NCBI GenBank assembly: GCA_027532825.1
Contig: JAPZTL010000005.1
Coordinates: forward strand, 62,001 to 126,000
DNA length: 64,000 bases
Reading direction: 5' to 3'
Origin: Silanimonas sp021297925
Lineage (GTDB): Bacteria > Pseudomonadota > Gammaproteobacteria > Xanthomonadales > Xanthomonadaceae
Made by a program: the position numbers and the translations under genes. Shown here in pieces: positions 12,574 to 21,286 of this stretch. Numbering within the stretch: position 1 is the first letter of the stretch; each line of letters begins with the position of its first letter. Below the pieces are notes generated by a model. That model ran no database searches and was not told the DNA's origin. It saw only the letters and a list, made by a program, of their open reading frames with translations.

Positions 12574-14985
12574 ATGCTGCAGCGCGCCATCCGATTCGTC
12601 GTCGCCCTTGGCCTTGGCATCGTCGGCGGGCTCGCGCCCAGCCACGGCATGGCGTCATGCGCGACGTTGAAGGGCAGCGACGATCCCAGCCGTGCGTGGG
12701 CGCCGGCAATCGTCTTGCGGCGCGACGGTGGGCCGGAAGGGCAGGGGCAGCGCATCGTCGCCAGCGACCAGCATCGCGGAGACCTCGATGCCCGTGCCTT
12801 CACTTGGCTCGGCGGCGCGGGCTACCGCATGCATGCCTGGTCCGGGCCTGGCGACTTCGCCCTGCTGCGCGGCTTCGCCGGCGTCATCGATGGGGCGCTG
12901 TTGCCGCGCGCCGATGCCGAGAGCGACACGCTTCGACCTTGGGGCCACGAGGTGCGTTACGCGACCGGCGCCGTGGAGGCGCTGCAGCTGCAGGCGGGCC
13001 ATCCCGCACTGTCGCTGTGCGTGGCCGCGGAGGGCGGTTCGCTGACGGCGTTGCTGTTGATGCTCGGTCGCGACGCGTCGGCGATCGCCCTCGCCGGTAA
13101 CGTGGCGCTTCGCGAGCGCCCGGTACCCGACGCGATGCGTCGGGCGGTCGGGGCGCGGGACGACGTGGTGCTGCGGCTGGTCGAACCCGTGGAGGCGACC
13201 GGCAAGCTGGTCGTGCATTTGGCCTTCGGGCCCACGCGCGCCGACGCCGAAGCCACGTTGGCGCGCCTCCAGCGGGAGGCCGACGCCGTAGCGGCCGGCG
13301 ACCTCTGGGCGGCGGGGCTGGCCCGGCGACGCCCGGGCCTCGAGGCGCTGCGGTTGCGCACCGGGGACGCGAACTTCGACGCGGCCTTCCCTTGGGCGGT
13401 CGCCAGCAATGCCACCTTCCGCACCGACGAGTTCGGGCCGGGGCTGTGGGCCGGCCTGCCGTGGTTCCGCGACAACTGGGGCCGCGACACCTTTATCGCC
13501 CTGCCCGGCACGCACCTCGTCACCGGCGAGTTCGAGCGCGCGCGCGCCGTCATCGCCAACTTCACGCGCTGGCAGAACCGCGCCGAAGGCGCCGAACAGG
13601 GGCGCGTGCCGAACCGCGTGGCTGCCGCCACCGACACGCTCTACAACACCGTTGACGGCACGCCGTGGCTGATCCGCACCGCATGGGAAACGGCCCAGGC
13701 CAGCGGCGACGCGAGTGGACTTCCGGCGCTCCGGCGGGTGATCCGCGATTACGTCGTTGGCGCCGAGCCGCACCTCGACGAGGAGGGCCTGCTTCGCCAT
13801 GCCGAGGCCGACACCTGGATGGATGCGCGCATCCGCGGCGGTCGCGGCTGGTCGCCCCGCGGCGACCGCGCCATCGAGATCCAAGCGCTTTGGCATGCGG
13901 TGCTGGTGATCGGGGCCGACCTCGCCGCGCGCGAGGGCGACGAGGCCGAGGCGGCCCGCTACGCGGCGATGGCCGAGCGCACGCGCACCGCCGTGCTGGC
14001 CCGCTACTGGCGTGACGGGCGTCTGGCCGATCGCCTGCTGGCCGACGGGCGCGTCGACACCAGCCGGCGACCCAACGCGTGGATGGCGGTGTCGGTGCCG
14101 CCGATGCCCGGGCGTTCTCCCTTGCTGCCGCGCGAGATCGAGGCGGCCGTGACGCGCGATACCGCGGCGGCCCTGCTGCTGCCGCGCGGCCCGCTCTCGC
14201 TGGGTCCCGACGATCCCCGCTTCCATCCGACGCACGTCGCCGATGCCCACCACCACAAGGACGCCGCGTACCACAACGGCACGGTTTGGCAGTGGACGGC
14301 GGGCCCGGCGATCACGGCCCTCGCGCGGTTCCAACAGCAGGAAACGGCCTATCGCGTCACCCGCGAGCTGTCCCGGCAGATCCTCGAGGACGACGCGCCC
14401 GGGCATCTCGCGGAGCTCGCCGACGCCACCCTCGACGACGCGGGGCGCGTGCGCCCGTCCGGAACCTACGCGCAGAGTTGGAGCACCGCGGAGTTCGTGC
14501 GCAATGCCGTGCAGGACTACCTCGGCGTGCGCCCGCGGCTGCTCGACGGCGTGGTCGAACTGCACCCGGCACTGCCGGCCGCCTGGACCGACATCGATGC
14601 CGTGCTGCCACTGGGCGATGGCGAGCCGCTGCGCTTCACCGTGACCCAGCGCGAGGGCCGCCAGCATTGGAACTTCGCTGCGAGAACGACGCCGCTCACG
14701 CTCGAGCTTGGCGGCGCGCTGGCCCAGACCGCGGCCACCGGCAACGACGCGCCACGCCGCATCGTGCTGAACGACGCACCCCTGCAGCTCGACATCGCGA
14801 CGCCGTCTTCGCCGTCCCCGTGGCCGCTCGCCGCCGAGCCGGCGCCGCCGCCGGGCGGCTGGCCCGTGCGTCAGGGCCGCGACGTGCTGGAACGCTTTAT
14901 CGAATCCGGTGGCCTCGACCGCCACCTGCAACCATCGGCCGCGCAACTGCTGGCGCCGGCCGACACCGACAAGGACACGCCATGA
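12574..14985 (+). CDS. Exported amylo-alpha-1,6-glucosidase / GDE-type glycoside hydrolase
   Basis: An 803-residue protein. A signal peptide (MLQRAIRFVVALGLGIVGG...) is followed by an N-terminal beta domain, and an (alpha/alpha)6 barrel from about residue 265. The motif WFRDNWGRDTFIALPG is the signature of the glycogen debranching enzyme C-terminal domain (amylo-alpha-1,6-glucosidase, GH133-like). VPNRV, DTWMDARI, RAIEIQALWH and YHNGTVWQW are further family blocks. The start at 12574 gives a proper signal peptide; the open frame before it is intergenic. The stop overlaps the GH31 start (ATGA). Unlike most GDE proteins this one is predicted to be exported, probably acting on branched dextrins in the periplasm. 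Confidence 0.85.
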   Translation: MLQRAIRFVVALGLGIVGGLAPSHGMASCATLKGSDDPSRAWAPAIVLRRDGGPEGQGQRIVASDQHRGDLDARAFTWLGGAGYRMHAWSGPGDFALLRGFAGVIDGALLPRADAESDTLRPWGHEVRYATGAVEALQLQAGHPALSLCVAAEGGSLTALLLMLGRDASAIALAGNVALRERPVPDAMRRAVGARDDVVLRLVEPVEATGKLVVHLAFGPTRADAEATLARLQREADAVAAGDLWAAGLARRRPGLEALRLRTGDANFDAAFPWAVASNATFRTDEFGPGLWAGLPWFRDNWGRDTFIALPGTHLVTGEFERARAVIANFTRWQNRAEGAEQGRVPNRVAAATDTLYNTVDGTPWLIRTAWETAQASGDASGLPALRRVIRDYVVGAEPHLDEEGLLRHAEADTWMDARIRGGRGWSPRGDRAIEIQALWHAVLVIGADLAAREGDEAEAARYAAMAERTRTAVLARYWRDGRLADRLLADGRVDTSRRPNAWMAVSVPPMPGRSPLLPREIEAAVTRDTAAALLLPRGPLSLGPDDPRFHPTHVADAHHHKDAAYHNGTVWQWTAGPAITALARFQQQETAYRVTRELSRQILEDDAPGHLAELADATLDDAGRVRPSGTYAQSWSTAEFVRNAVQDYLGVRPRLLDGVVELHPALPAAWTDIDAVLPLGDGEPLRFTVTQREGRQHWNFAARTTPLTLELGGALAQTAATGNDAPRRIVLNDAPLQLDIATPSSPSPWPLAAEPAPPPGGWPVRQGRDVLERFIESGGLDRHLQPSAAQLLAPADTDKDTP

Positions 14986-17345
14986 TCCCGCGCCTCCGTT
15001 CCCTCGCCCTCGCCGCACTCTCGCTGGTGCCGGCGCTCGCCAGCGCCCAGTGGCGTCACCTCGAATCGCTGCCGCAGGTGCAGCGCGAGGGCAATACGGT
15101 GACGTTCTCCGCCGCCTCGGGCAGCGGCCGATCGGAGCACGTCGCGATCAGCGTGCTGTCGCCCGAGGTCGTGCGCGTGCGGTTTTCCCCCGTGGCCTTC
15201 GGCAGGGACCACAGCGATGCCGTCGTGGACCGCCAGCTCGGCCCGCAGGACTTCCGCTTCGAAACCACGGCCGCGGGCAGCGTGATCGCCACCGCGGCCC
15301 TGCGCGTCGACGTGCAGGCCGCGCCGTTCCGCGTCGTCATCAAGGACGCCGAGGGCCGCGTGATCCACGCCGACGACCCCGGCCGCGGCATGGCCCACGA
15401 CGGCGCGGCGGTGCGCGCGTGGACGACGCTTCGTGACACCGACAACGTCTACGGCTTCGGCGAGAAGAATGGTGCCTTCAACAAGCGCGGCTGGTCCCTT
15501 GGTGGCTACCACTACGTGATGTGGAGCAGCGACACCTACGGCTACGACAGCTCCACCGATCCCCTCTACGCCTCGGTGCCCTTCTTCCTCGTGCTGCGCG
15601 AAGGGCGCGCGCACGGCGTGTTCCTCGACAACACCCACCGCAGCACCTTCGATATCGGCCGCGAGCGCCGCGGACTGTTCAGCTTCGGCGCCGACGGCGG
15701 CGAGCTCGACTACATGCTGATCACCGGCCCGCACCCGCGTGACGTGGTGCGCCGCTACGCGCAGCTGACTGGCCGCGCGCCGCTGCCGCCGCGCTGGGCC
15801 TTGGGCTACCACCAGAGCCGCTGGAGTTACTACCCGGAAGCGCGCGTGCGCCGGCTGGCCGATACGTTCCGGCAGGAGCAGGTGCCGGCCGACACGCTGT
15901 GGCTGGACATCGACTACCAGGACGAGTTCAAGCCCTTCACCTGGAGCGCCGAGCGCTTCCCTGATCCGGCCAAGCTCGTCGCCGATCTGCGCGACCAAGG
16001 CTTCCGCACCGTCGTGATCGTCGACCCGCACCCGACGAAGGAACCGGGCTACCGCATCTTCGACGAGGGCGTGGCCGGCGACCATTTCGTCAAGAACCCG
16101 GACGGAACGCTGTACGAAGGCCCCGTGTGGCCGATCAACGCGCCGAACAAGCCGGGCAACAGCGTGTTCCCCGATTTCACCCGCCCCGCCACGCGCGAGT
16201 GGTGGGGTCGCCAGTACCGGATGTTCACGGACATCGGCATCGCAGGCATCTGGAACGACATGAACGAGCCATCGGTGTGGGTGCGGCCCCTCAACACCAT
16301 GCCCGACGACGTGCGTTTCGACCACGAGGGCCAGCCCACCGACCATGCCGAGGTGCACAACCTCTACGGCATGCAGATGACGCGATCGACCTTCGAGGGA
16401 CTCACCGCGCTCAAGCCCGACGAGCGGCCCTTCGTGCTGACCCGCGCGACCTTCGCCGGCGGCCAGCGCTACGCCTGGGTGTGGACGGGCGACAACCGCG
16501 CCGAGTGGGCGTCGTTGCAGCAGTCGATCCCGATGCTGCTGAATTTCGGGCTCTCGGGCTTTCCTTTCATCGGCGCCGACGTCGGTGGCTTCTCCGGCTA
16601 CCCGTCCGGTGAGTTGTTCACCCGCTGGCTGCAGGCCGCGATGTTCTCGCCCTTCTTCCGCGGCCACACGGAACAGGCCACGCCCGACCAGGAGCCGTGG
16701 TCCTTCGGCCCGCCGTGGACGCGCATCAACAAGGGGACGATCGAACTGCGCTACCGCCTGCTGCCCACCCTTTACACGGTGGTGGAGGAATCGAGCCGCA
16801 CCGGCCTGCCGGTGATGCGTCCGCTGATGCTCGAATACCCTGAGGATCCGGAGACCCACGGCCGCGGCGACCAGTTCTTGGTCGGCACCGATCTGCTCGT
16901 CGCGCCGGTGCTGGTCGAGGCGGCGACCTCGCGGGATGTCTATTTCCCGAAGGGCGAATGGATCGACTTCCACACCGGTGCACGCTTCGAGGGTGGCAAG
17001 AGCCACAAGGTCGAGGCCCCGGTCGAGCGCCTGCCGATCTTCGTGCGCGCCGGGTCGATCATCGCGATGCAGCCCGTTGTCCAGCACACCGGCGAGATGG
17101 CCGCGCAGCCGATCGTCTTCCGCGTCTTCCCCGACTCGCAAGGCCGCGCCACGGGCGACCTGTACGACGATGACGGTGAGTCGATGGCCTACCGCGACGG
17201 CGCCTTCCTGCGCCAACGCGCGACGCTGCGCCCGGGCCAAGGCGGGGGCTGCGTGGCACTGGAGACCATCGAGGGCCGGGCCGACGCCTCGCCCCGGAAG
17301 CGCCGGTTCGAGGACGCGTCGGGCCGGGCCCTGCCGCGCTGCTGA
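14982..17345 (+). CDS. Exported GH31 alpha-glucosidase
   Basis: A 787-residue enzyme with a signal peptide (MIPRLRSLALAALSLVPALASA). The N-terminal GH31 sandwich includes YGFGEKNGAFNKRGW. The barrel carries GIWNDMNEPSVW, whose first Asp is the nucleophile, and WTGDNRAEW with the acid/base Asp; FIGADVGGF is a further family block. The C-terminal beta domain includes LYDDDGESMAYRDG. It should release glucose from the non-reducing ends of maltodextrins in the periplasm. It is translationally coupled to the GDE-like gene, giving a two-gene debranching-plus-exo-hydrolysis operon controlled from the 12499 site. Confidence 0.93.
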   Translation: MIPRLRSLALAALSLVPALASAQWRHLESLPQVQREGNTVTFSAASGSGRSEHVAISVLSPEVVRVRFSPVAFGRDHSDAVVDRQLGPQDFRFETTAAGSVIATAALRVDVQAAPFRVVIKDAEGRVIHADDPGRGMAHDGAAVRAWTTLRDTDNVYGFGEKNGAFNKRGWSLGGYHYVMWSSDTYGYDSSTDPLYASVPFFLVLREGRAHGVFLDNTHRSTFDIGRERRGLFSFGADGGELDYMLITGPHPRDVVRRYAQLTGRAPLPPRWALGYHQSRWSYYPEARVRRLADTFRQEQVPADTLWLDIDYQDEFKPFTWSAERFPDPAKLVADLRDQGFRTVVIVDPHPTKEPGYRIFDEGVAGDHFVKNPDGTLYEGPVWPINAPNKPGNSVFPDFTRPATREWWGRQYRMFTDIGIAGIWNDMNEPSVWVRPLNTMPDDVRFDHEGQPTDHAEVHNLYGMQMTRSTFEGLTALKPDERPFVLTRATFAGGQRYAWVWTGDNRAEWASLQQSIPMLLNFGLSGFPFIGADVGGFSGYPSGELFTRWLQAAMFSPFFRGHTEQATPDQEPWSFGPPWTRINKGTIELRYRLLPTLYTVVEESSRTGLPVMRPLMLEYPEDPETHGRGDQFLVGTDLLVAPVLVEAATSRDVYFPKGEWIDFHTGARFEGGKSHKVEAPVERLPIFVRAGSIIAMQPVVQHTGEMAAQPIVFRVFPDSQGRATGDLYDDDGESMAYRDGAFLRQRATLRPGQGGGCVALETIEGRADASPRKRRFEDASGRALPRC

Positions 17346-17420
17346 AGCTCGCTGGGCGCCCCGGCGCCGTGAAGGCTCGTGCGCCCTGTCACGGGCCGGC
17401 ATTTCCCATGCTCCGGACGC

Positions 17421-17449
17421 TTGACCTCGCAGGCGTCGGGCGGTATCCC
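17421..17449 (+). promoter_or_regulatory. Candidate sigma70 promoter of the HD-GYP-like gene
   Basis: TTGACC at 17421-17426 and TATCCC at 17444-17449 are separated by 17 bases. The -35 box is 5/6 to consensus and the -10 box is weak. The expected start of transcription falls inside the inverted repeat at 17453-17468. Confidence 0.4.
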
Positions 17450-17452
17450 CGT

Positions 17453-17468
17453 AACACGTCAACGTGTT
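17453..17468. repeat. Inverted repeat at the expected transcription start of the HD-GYP-like gene
   Basis: AACACGT-CA-ACGTGTT has perfect 7-base arms and a 2-base gap. It lies about 4 bases after the candidate -10 box and 20 bases before the ATG at 17488. Placement suggests an operator for a dimeric regulator. It is unlike the ACGTAT operators of the glucan genes. Confidence 0.45.
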
Positions 17469-17487
17469 GCACGATGGAGATGCGCGC

Positions 17488-18654
17488 ATGGAACTTCTGC
17501 CGGCCTCCGGACTGGGGCTCAAGGTCGGCGACCGCCTCGAGGTCGCGATCGTCGATCGCAGCGGGCAGGTCCTGCTGCAGAAGGGCAAGCACGTGCCCGG
17601 CGAAGCCGTGCTCGAACGCCTCAACGAGCGAGGTTTCTACCGCGAACCGGTCGAGGTCGCACCGTCCTCTCCCTCCGCCCGTTTCGAAAGCGACGTCCAG
17701 CGTGCCTCCACCACGGAAGGGCGACTGGCGCTCTTGGTGTCGCAGGTCGACCGGCTGCTCCGCAGCGTCGTCCGACCCCCGTCCGTCATGACGTGGACCG
17801 ACCTCGAGGGCGTGGTGCGTTGGCTCGACGACCTTTTCATCCGCGACCCGGACCAGGTCATCGGCGTCCAACAGCTGCTCGCCCAGAGCCACACCCTGTC
17901 GGAGCGGGTGCTGCACGCGGCCGCGGTGACCAAGCTCCTTGCCCTGTCCGAGGGCCTGCCCACGGAACAGCACTACAGCCTCATTGCAGCCGCCCTGACG
18001 CTGGACGTGGCCGTCGTCGAGGACCACGACGACCTCGCCACCCACCGCGGCGAGCTGCTGGAACACCACCGCCAGATCGTCGCCGGCCACCCGGCCCGGG
18101 CGGTCGAGCTCCTCCGTGCCATCGGGATCGAGGACGAGGTCTGGCTGACGGCGGTCGCCATGCACCACGAGCGGTTCGACGGCTCGGGCTATCCTCACGG
18201 ACTCTCCGGTGACGCGATTCCCATCGGCGCCCGCATCGTGGCGCTGGCGGATGCCTTCACGGCGATGACCCGGCCGCGGGGCGACCGGGCCGCCTACCTC
18301 GCGCGCGACGCCCTGCGCGAACTCTTCGCGCAGCACGCCGGCAAGTTCGACCCGCGCCTCGTCCAAGTGTTGGTCAAGCAGCTTGGCGTCTATCCGCCAG
18401 GGACGATCGTGAAGCTCGCGAACGGCGAGATGGCGGTCTGCGTCCGCCGCACCTCCGATGCACGGAAACCCGTGCTGCGCGCCGTGATCGACCCGGCCGG
18501 TCAGCCCTATGCCACGCCGAAACGACGCGACCCCGATGAAACCGCCACGCGCATCGTCGAAGTCCTGCCCGGCGACCGGAACCGTGGCATCCGCAGCCTG
18601 ATCCTGCAGCTCTGGAAGAAGGACCTCGACCTCACCGGCGGGATGGCGGGTTAG
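17488..18654 (+). CDS. Degenerate HD-GYP domain protein
   Basis: A 388-residue cytoplasmic protein. The N-terminal 50 residues resemble a PilZ/DUF3391-like lead-in. A helical HD-GYP-type domain spans about 125-300. The second half is well kept: EHHRQIVAGHPARAVELL, HHERFDGSGYP at 226-236, and GARIVALADAFTAM. The catalytic LHDIGK block is replaced by LTLDVAV (171-177), so the metal-binding HD pair is missing; cyclic-di-GMP hydrolysis is doubtful and a binding or scaffold role is more likely (inference). The C-terminal PPGTIVKLANGEMAVCV tail is common in HD-GYP proteins. The ATG at 17488 has GGAG about 8 bases upstream; a GTG at 17464 is less likely because it overlaps the palindrome. Its end overlaps the converging esterase by 23 bases. 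Confidence 0.8.
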   Translation: MELLPASGLGLKVGDRLEVAIVDRSGQVLLQKGKHVPGEAVLERLNERGFYREPVEVAPSSPSARFESDVQRASTTEGRLALLVSQVDRLLRSVVRPPSVMTWTDLEGVVRWLDDLFIRDPDQVIGVQQLLAQSHTLSERVLHAAAVTKLLALSEGLPTEQHYSLIAAALTLDVAVVEDHDDLATHRGELLEHHRQIVAGHPARAVELLRAIGIEDEVWLTAVAMHHERFDGSGYPHGLSGDAIPIGARIVALADAFTAMTRPRGDRAAYLARDALRELFAQHAGKFDPRLVQVLVKQLGVYPPGTIVKLANGEMAVCVRRTSDARKPVLRAVIDPAGQPYATPKRRDPDETATRIVEVLPGDRNRGIRSLILQLWKKDLDLTGGMAG

Positions 18655-19627
18655 CCGTTTCAGCGGTCCGCGCCGGCAGCAGGAAGGAGAACACGCCCGG
18701 AAGCCGCTGGGCCCAAGCGTCCTCGGTGTGCGCTTCACCCGGGAACGCGAGGCTCCGGTAGGCGGGGAACCGCCATCCGCGATCGACGGCGATCCGGTCG
18801 ACCTCGGCCTGCAGGGGTGGGTAGAGCGCGTCGAGCGTGGCGTTGCCGTGGTCGAAGTAGAGGCGGTGCCGTCCGGGCGCGGGGAGCATCGTTCGGACGT
18901 AGGACTGGAAGGCCGCCGGAATGGGGTTGTCCGCCATCTCGAAGATGCCGGGCCAGTGCGTGGACAGCGCCCCGAAGCCGCCGAAGGCCGCCGGGTGCTC
19001 GAGCACCGTGTACATCGCCATCAGGCCGCCCATGCTCGAGCCGACCACAACGCGGTCATCCGGATCACGCGACACCGGGAACCGGGCCTCCACCGCGGGC
19101 AGCACGGCCTCGACCAGCCATCGCGCGAAGGCGTCGCTGTAGACCTCCCGCGCGAACAGTGCCGGCCCATCGGGGCGGCGGCCGGCCGCCAACGACGTCC
19201 GGAAGGCCGCCGGCAGGGCCTCGAAGGGCTTCTGCGGGAAGTACTCGGCATGGCGCGCCGGGCCGGCGTTGGGCACGGCCACGATCACGAAGGGGCGGGC
19301 GCGGCCGACCTGCTGCACCGCGGCGGCCGCGACGTCGGCCCGCCAGGCCTGGCGGTTCCAGGTCGTGCTCGCATCGAACAGCATCTGCCCGTCGAACATC
19401 ACGACGACCGCATAAGGCGCCCCGTCGGGGTCGTCCGGCGGCAGCCAGACGTCGATCGACCGACCCGGCACCGTGTCCGTCCCGGCGACGGTGATCCGCT
19501 CCCCCCGGCCCGTCTCGACCCGCAGCAGGGGGCCGTCGGGCAGCGGGGCCGGCGAGGCCGCCGAGGTCGCCGGCAGCACCGAGAGGGCGATGAGGGCCAG
19601 GGCGGCGTGAAGGCGGCGGCGCGGCAT
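18632..19627 (-). CDS. Exported esterase-D-type alpha/beta hydrolase
   Basis: A 331-residue protein with a signal peptide (PRRRLHAALALIALSVLPATSAA). It belongs to the putative esterase (PF00756) type: a beta-rich start, FDGQMLFDASTTWN, the nucleophile elbow VVGSSMGGLMAMY, and a late FPGEAHTEDAWAQRLPG with the probable catalytic His. Homologues cut carboxylic esters on sugars, siderophores or peptidoglycan-like substrates; the substrate here is unknown. Location between glucan genes and a shared operator-like site (19664) suggest it removes acyl groups from sugars or dextrins (inference). The ATG at 19627 is preferred over the one at 19678, which would begin before the operator. Confidence 0.8.
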   Translation of the reverse strand: MPRRRLHAALALIALSVLPATSAASPAPLPDGPLLRVETGRGERITVAGTDTVPGRSIDVWLPPDDPDGAPYAVVVMFDGQMLFDASTTWNRQAWRADVAAAAVQQVGRARPFVIVAVPNAGPARHAEYFPQKPFEALPAAFRTSLAAGRRPDGPALFAREVYSDAFARWLVEAVLPAVEARFPVSRDPDDRVVVGSSMGGLMAMYTVLEHPAAFGGFGALSTHWPGIFEMADNPIPAAFQSYVRTMLPAPGRHRLYFDHGNATLDALYPPLQAEVDRIAVDRGWRFPAYRSLAFPGEAHTEDAWAQRLPGVFSFLLPARTAETANPPSRR

Positions 19628-19663
19628 CGGTGACCTCGGGTCGGGGGCGGGACCGGCGCCGCG

Positions 19664-19677
19664 TGGAACCGTATTCA
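19664..19677. promoter_or_regulatory. Candidate LacI-type operator between esterase and halogenase genes
   Basis: TGGAACCGTATTCA is the weakest of the four related near-palindromes; the right half GTATTCA is identical to that of the 9673 site. It sits in the 136-base gap between divergent genes and could control both. Confidence 0.5.
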
Positions 19678-19763
19678 CGTGGACACGGGCGGCGCGCTCG
19701 GCTAAAGCTTATGTTCTGCCGGATCGGCGCGGGGGCGCCGCCGGACACCCAGGAAGCGTTCCC

Positions 19764-21281
19764 ATGAGCGACACCCGCGTCCGCGAGGTGGTCATCGTCG
19801 GCGGCGGCACCGCCGGCTGGATGGCCGCCTCGGCCCTGTCCAAGATCCTCGGCGACACCGCGTCGATCACGCTGGTCGAATCGGAGGAGATCGGCACCGT
19901 CGGCGTCGGCGAGGCGACGATCCCGATGATCAAGCTCTTCAACCAGGCGCTCGAGATCGACGAGGCGGACTTCATGCGCCGCACGAAGGGCTCGTTCAAG
20001 CTGGGCATCGAGTTCGTGAACTGGGGCCAGTTGGGTGACAGCTACATCCATGGGTTCGGGAAGATCGGCCAGGACCTCGGCATGGTGGGCTTCTACCAGT
20101 ACTGGCTGAAGGCACGGCAGATGGGCCGCGCCTCGCACCTCGACGACTACTCGATCTGCACGGCGGCGGCGCGCCAGAACAAATTCATGCCGCCGATCGC
20201 CGACCGGCCCAATTCCCCGATCGCCGACATCGGCTATGCCTACCACTTCGATGCCGGCCTCTATGCGCGCTACCTGCGCGAATACTCCGAGGCCCGCGGG
20301 GTCCGCCGCGTCGAGGGCAAGGTCAAGGAAGTGCAGCAGCGGCCCGAGGACGGCTTCGTCAGCGCGGTCGTCCTGGAGAGCGGTGAGCGCGTCGCCGGCC
20401 AGCTTTTCATCGACTGCTCGGGCTTCCGCGGCCTGCTCATCGAACAGACGCTGAAGGCGGGCTACATCGACTGGACCCACTGGCTGCCGTGCGACCGCGC
20501 CGCCGCCGTGCAGTGCGAGACCACCCAGGCCATCACGCCCTACACGCGCTCGACCGCGCAGGAGGCCGGCTGGCAGTGGCGAATCCCGCTGCAGCACCGG
20601 GTCGGCAACGGTTACGTGTTCTCCAGCCGTTTCATCAGCGAGGACGAGGCCTGCGCCAAGCTGCTCTCGCGCCTCGAGGGCAAGGCACTGATGACGCCGA
20701 AGATCCTCAAGTTCGTGACCGGCAAGCGCCGCAAGTTCTGGGACAAGAACGTCATCGCGGTCGGCCTCGCCAGCGGTTTCATGGAGCCGCTCGAGTCGAC
20801 CTCGATCCACCTGATCCAGACGGCCATCGCGCGCCTCACGGCGTTCTGGCCGCACTCGGGCTTCGAACAGCGCGACATCGACGAATTCAACGCCCATGCC
20901 GATTTCGAGTTCGACAAGATCCGCGATTTCCTGATCCTGCACTACCACGCCACCGAGCGCAGCGACACGCCCTTCTGGGACTACGTCCGCACCATGGACA
21001 TCCCGGAGTCGCTGCGCGAGAAGATGTCGCTGTTCAACAGCAACGGCCGCATCTTCCGCCAGGCCGAGGAACTGTTCGCCGAGCCCTCTTGGGTGCAGGT
21101 GATGATCGGTCAGCGCATGCGGCCCAAGGGCTACAACGCGCTGGTCGACGCCATCGACCCCGAGGCCGCGCTGCGCCACGTCGATACCGTCCGCGCGGTG
21201 ATCGCCAACTGCGTGCGGGCCATGCCGACGCACGAGGACTTCATCGCGCGCCACTGCGCCGCCGAGCCGATGGCGGCCTGA
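19764..21281 (+). CDS. Flavin-dependent tryptophan-halogenase family protein
   Basis: A 505-residue soluble flavoprotein. The N-terminal FAD fold has VIVGGGTAGWMAA (residues 10-22). The catalytic Lys falls at residue 79 in KGSFKLGIEF, the same number as in PrnA/RebH. The halogenase signature GWQWRIP covers 269-275, and EPLEST near 341-346 supplies the conserved Glu. The family forms a lysine chloramine or hypohalous acid to halogenate aromatic substrates. Many copies in Lysobacterales and Caulobacterales sit beside TonB receptors and carbohydrate genes without a known product. The next gene starts 5 bases after its stop. Reduced flavin must come from a reductase encoded elsewhere. Confidence 0.93.
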   Translation: MSDTRVREVVIVGGGTAGWMAASALSKILGDTASITLVESEEIGTVGVGEATIPMIKLFNQALEIDEADFMRRTKGSFKLGIEFVNWGQLGDSYIHGFGKIGQDLGMVGFYQYWLKARQMGRASHLDDYSICTAAARQNKFMPPIADRPNSPIADIGYAYHFDAGLYARYLREYSEARGVRRVEGKVKEVQQRPEDGFVSAVVLESGERVAGQLFIDCSGFRGLLIEQTLKAGYIDWTHWLPCDRAAAVQCETTQAITPYTRSTAQEAGWQWRIPLQHRVGNGYVFSSRFISEDEACAKLLSRLEGKALMTPKILKFVTGKRRKFWDKNVIAVGLASGFMEPLESTSIHLIQTAIARLTAFWPHSGFEQRDIDEFNAHADFEFDKIRDFLILHYHATERSDTPFWDYVRTMDIPESLREKMSLFNSNGRIFRQAEELFAEPSWVQVMIGQRMRPKGYNALVDAIDPEAALRHVDTVRAVIANCVRAMPTHEDFIARHCAAEPMAA

Positions 21282-21286
21282 GCCGC

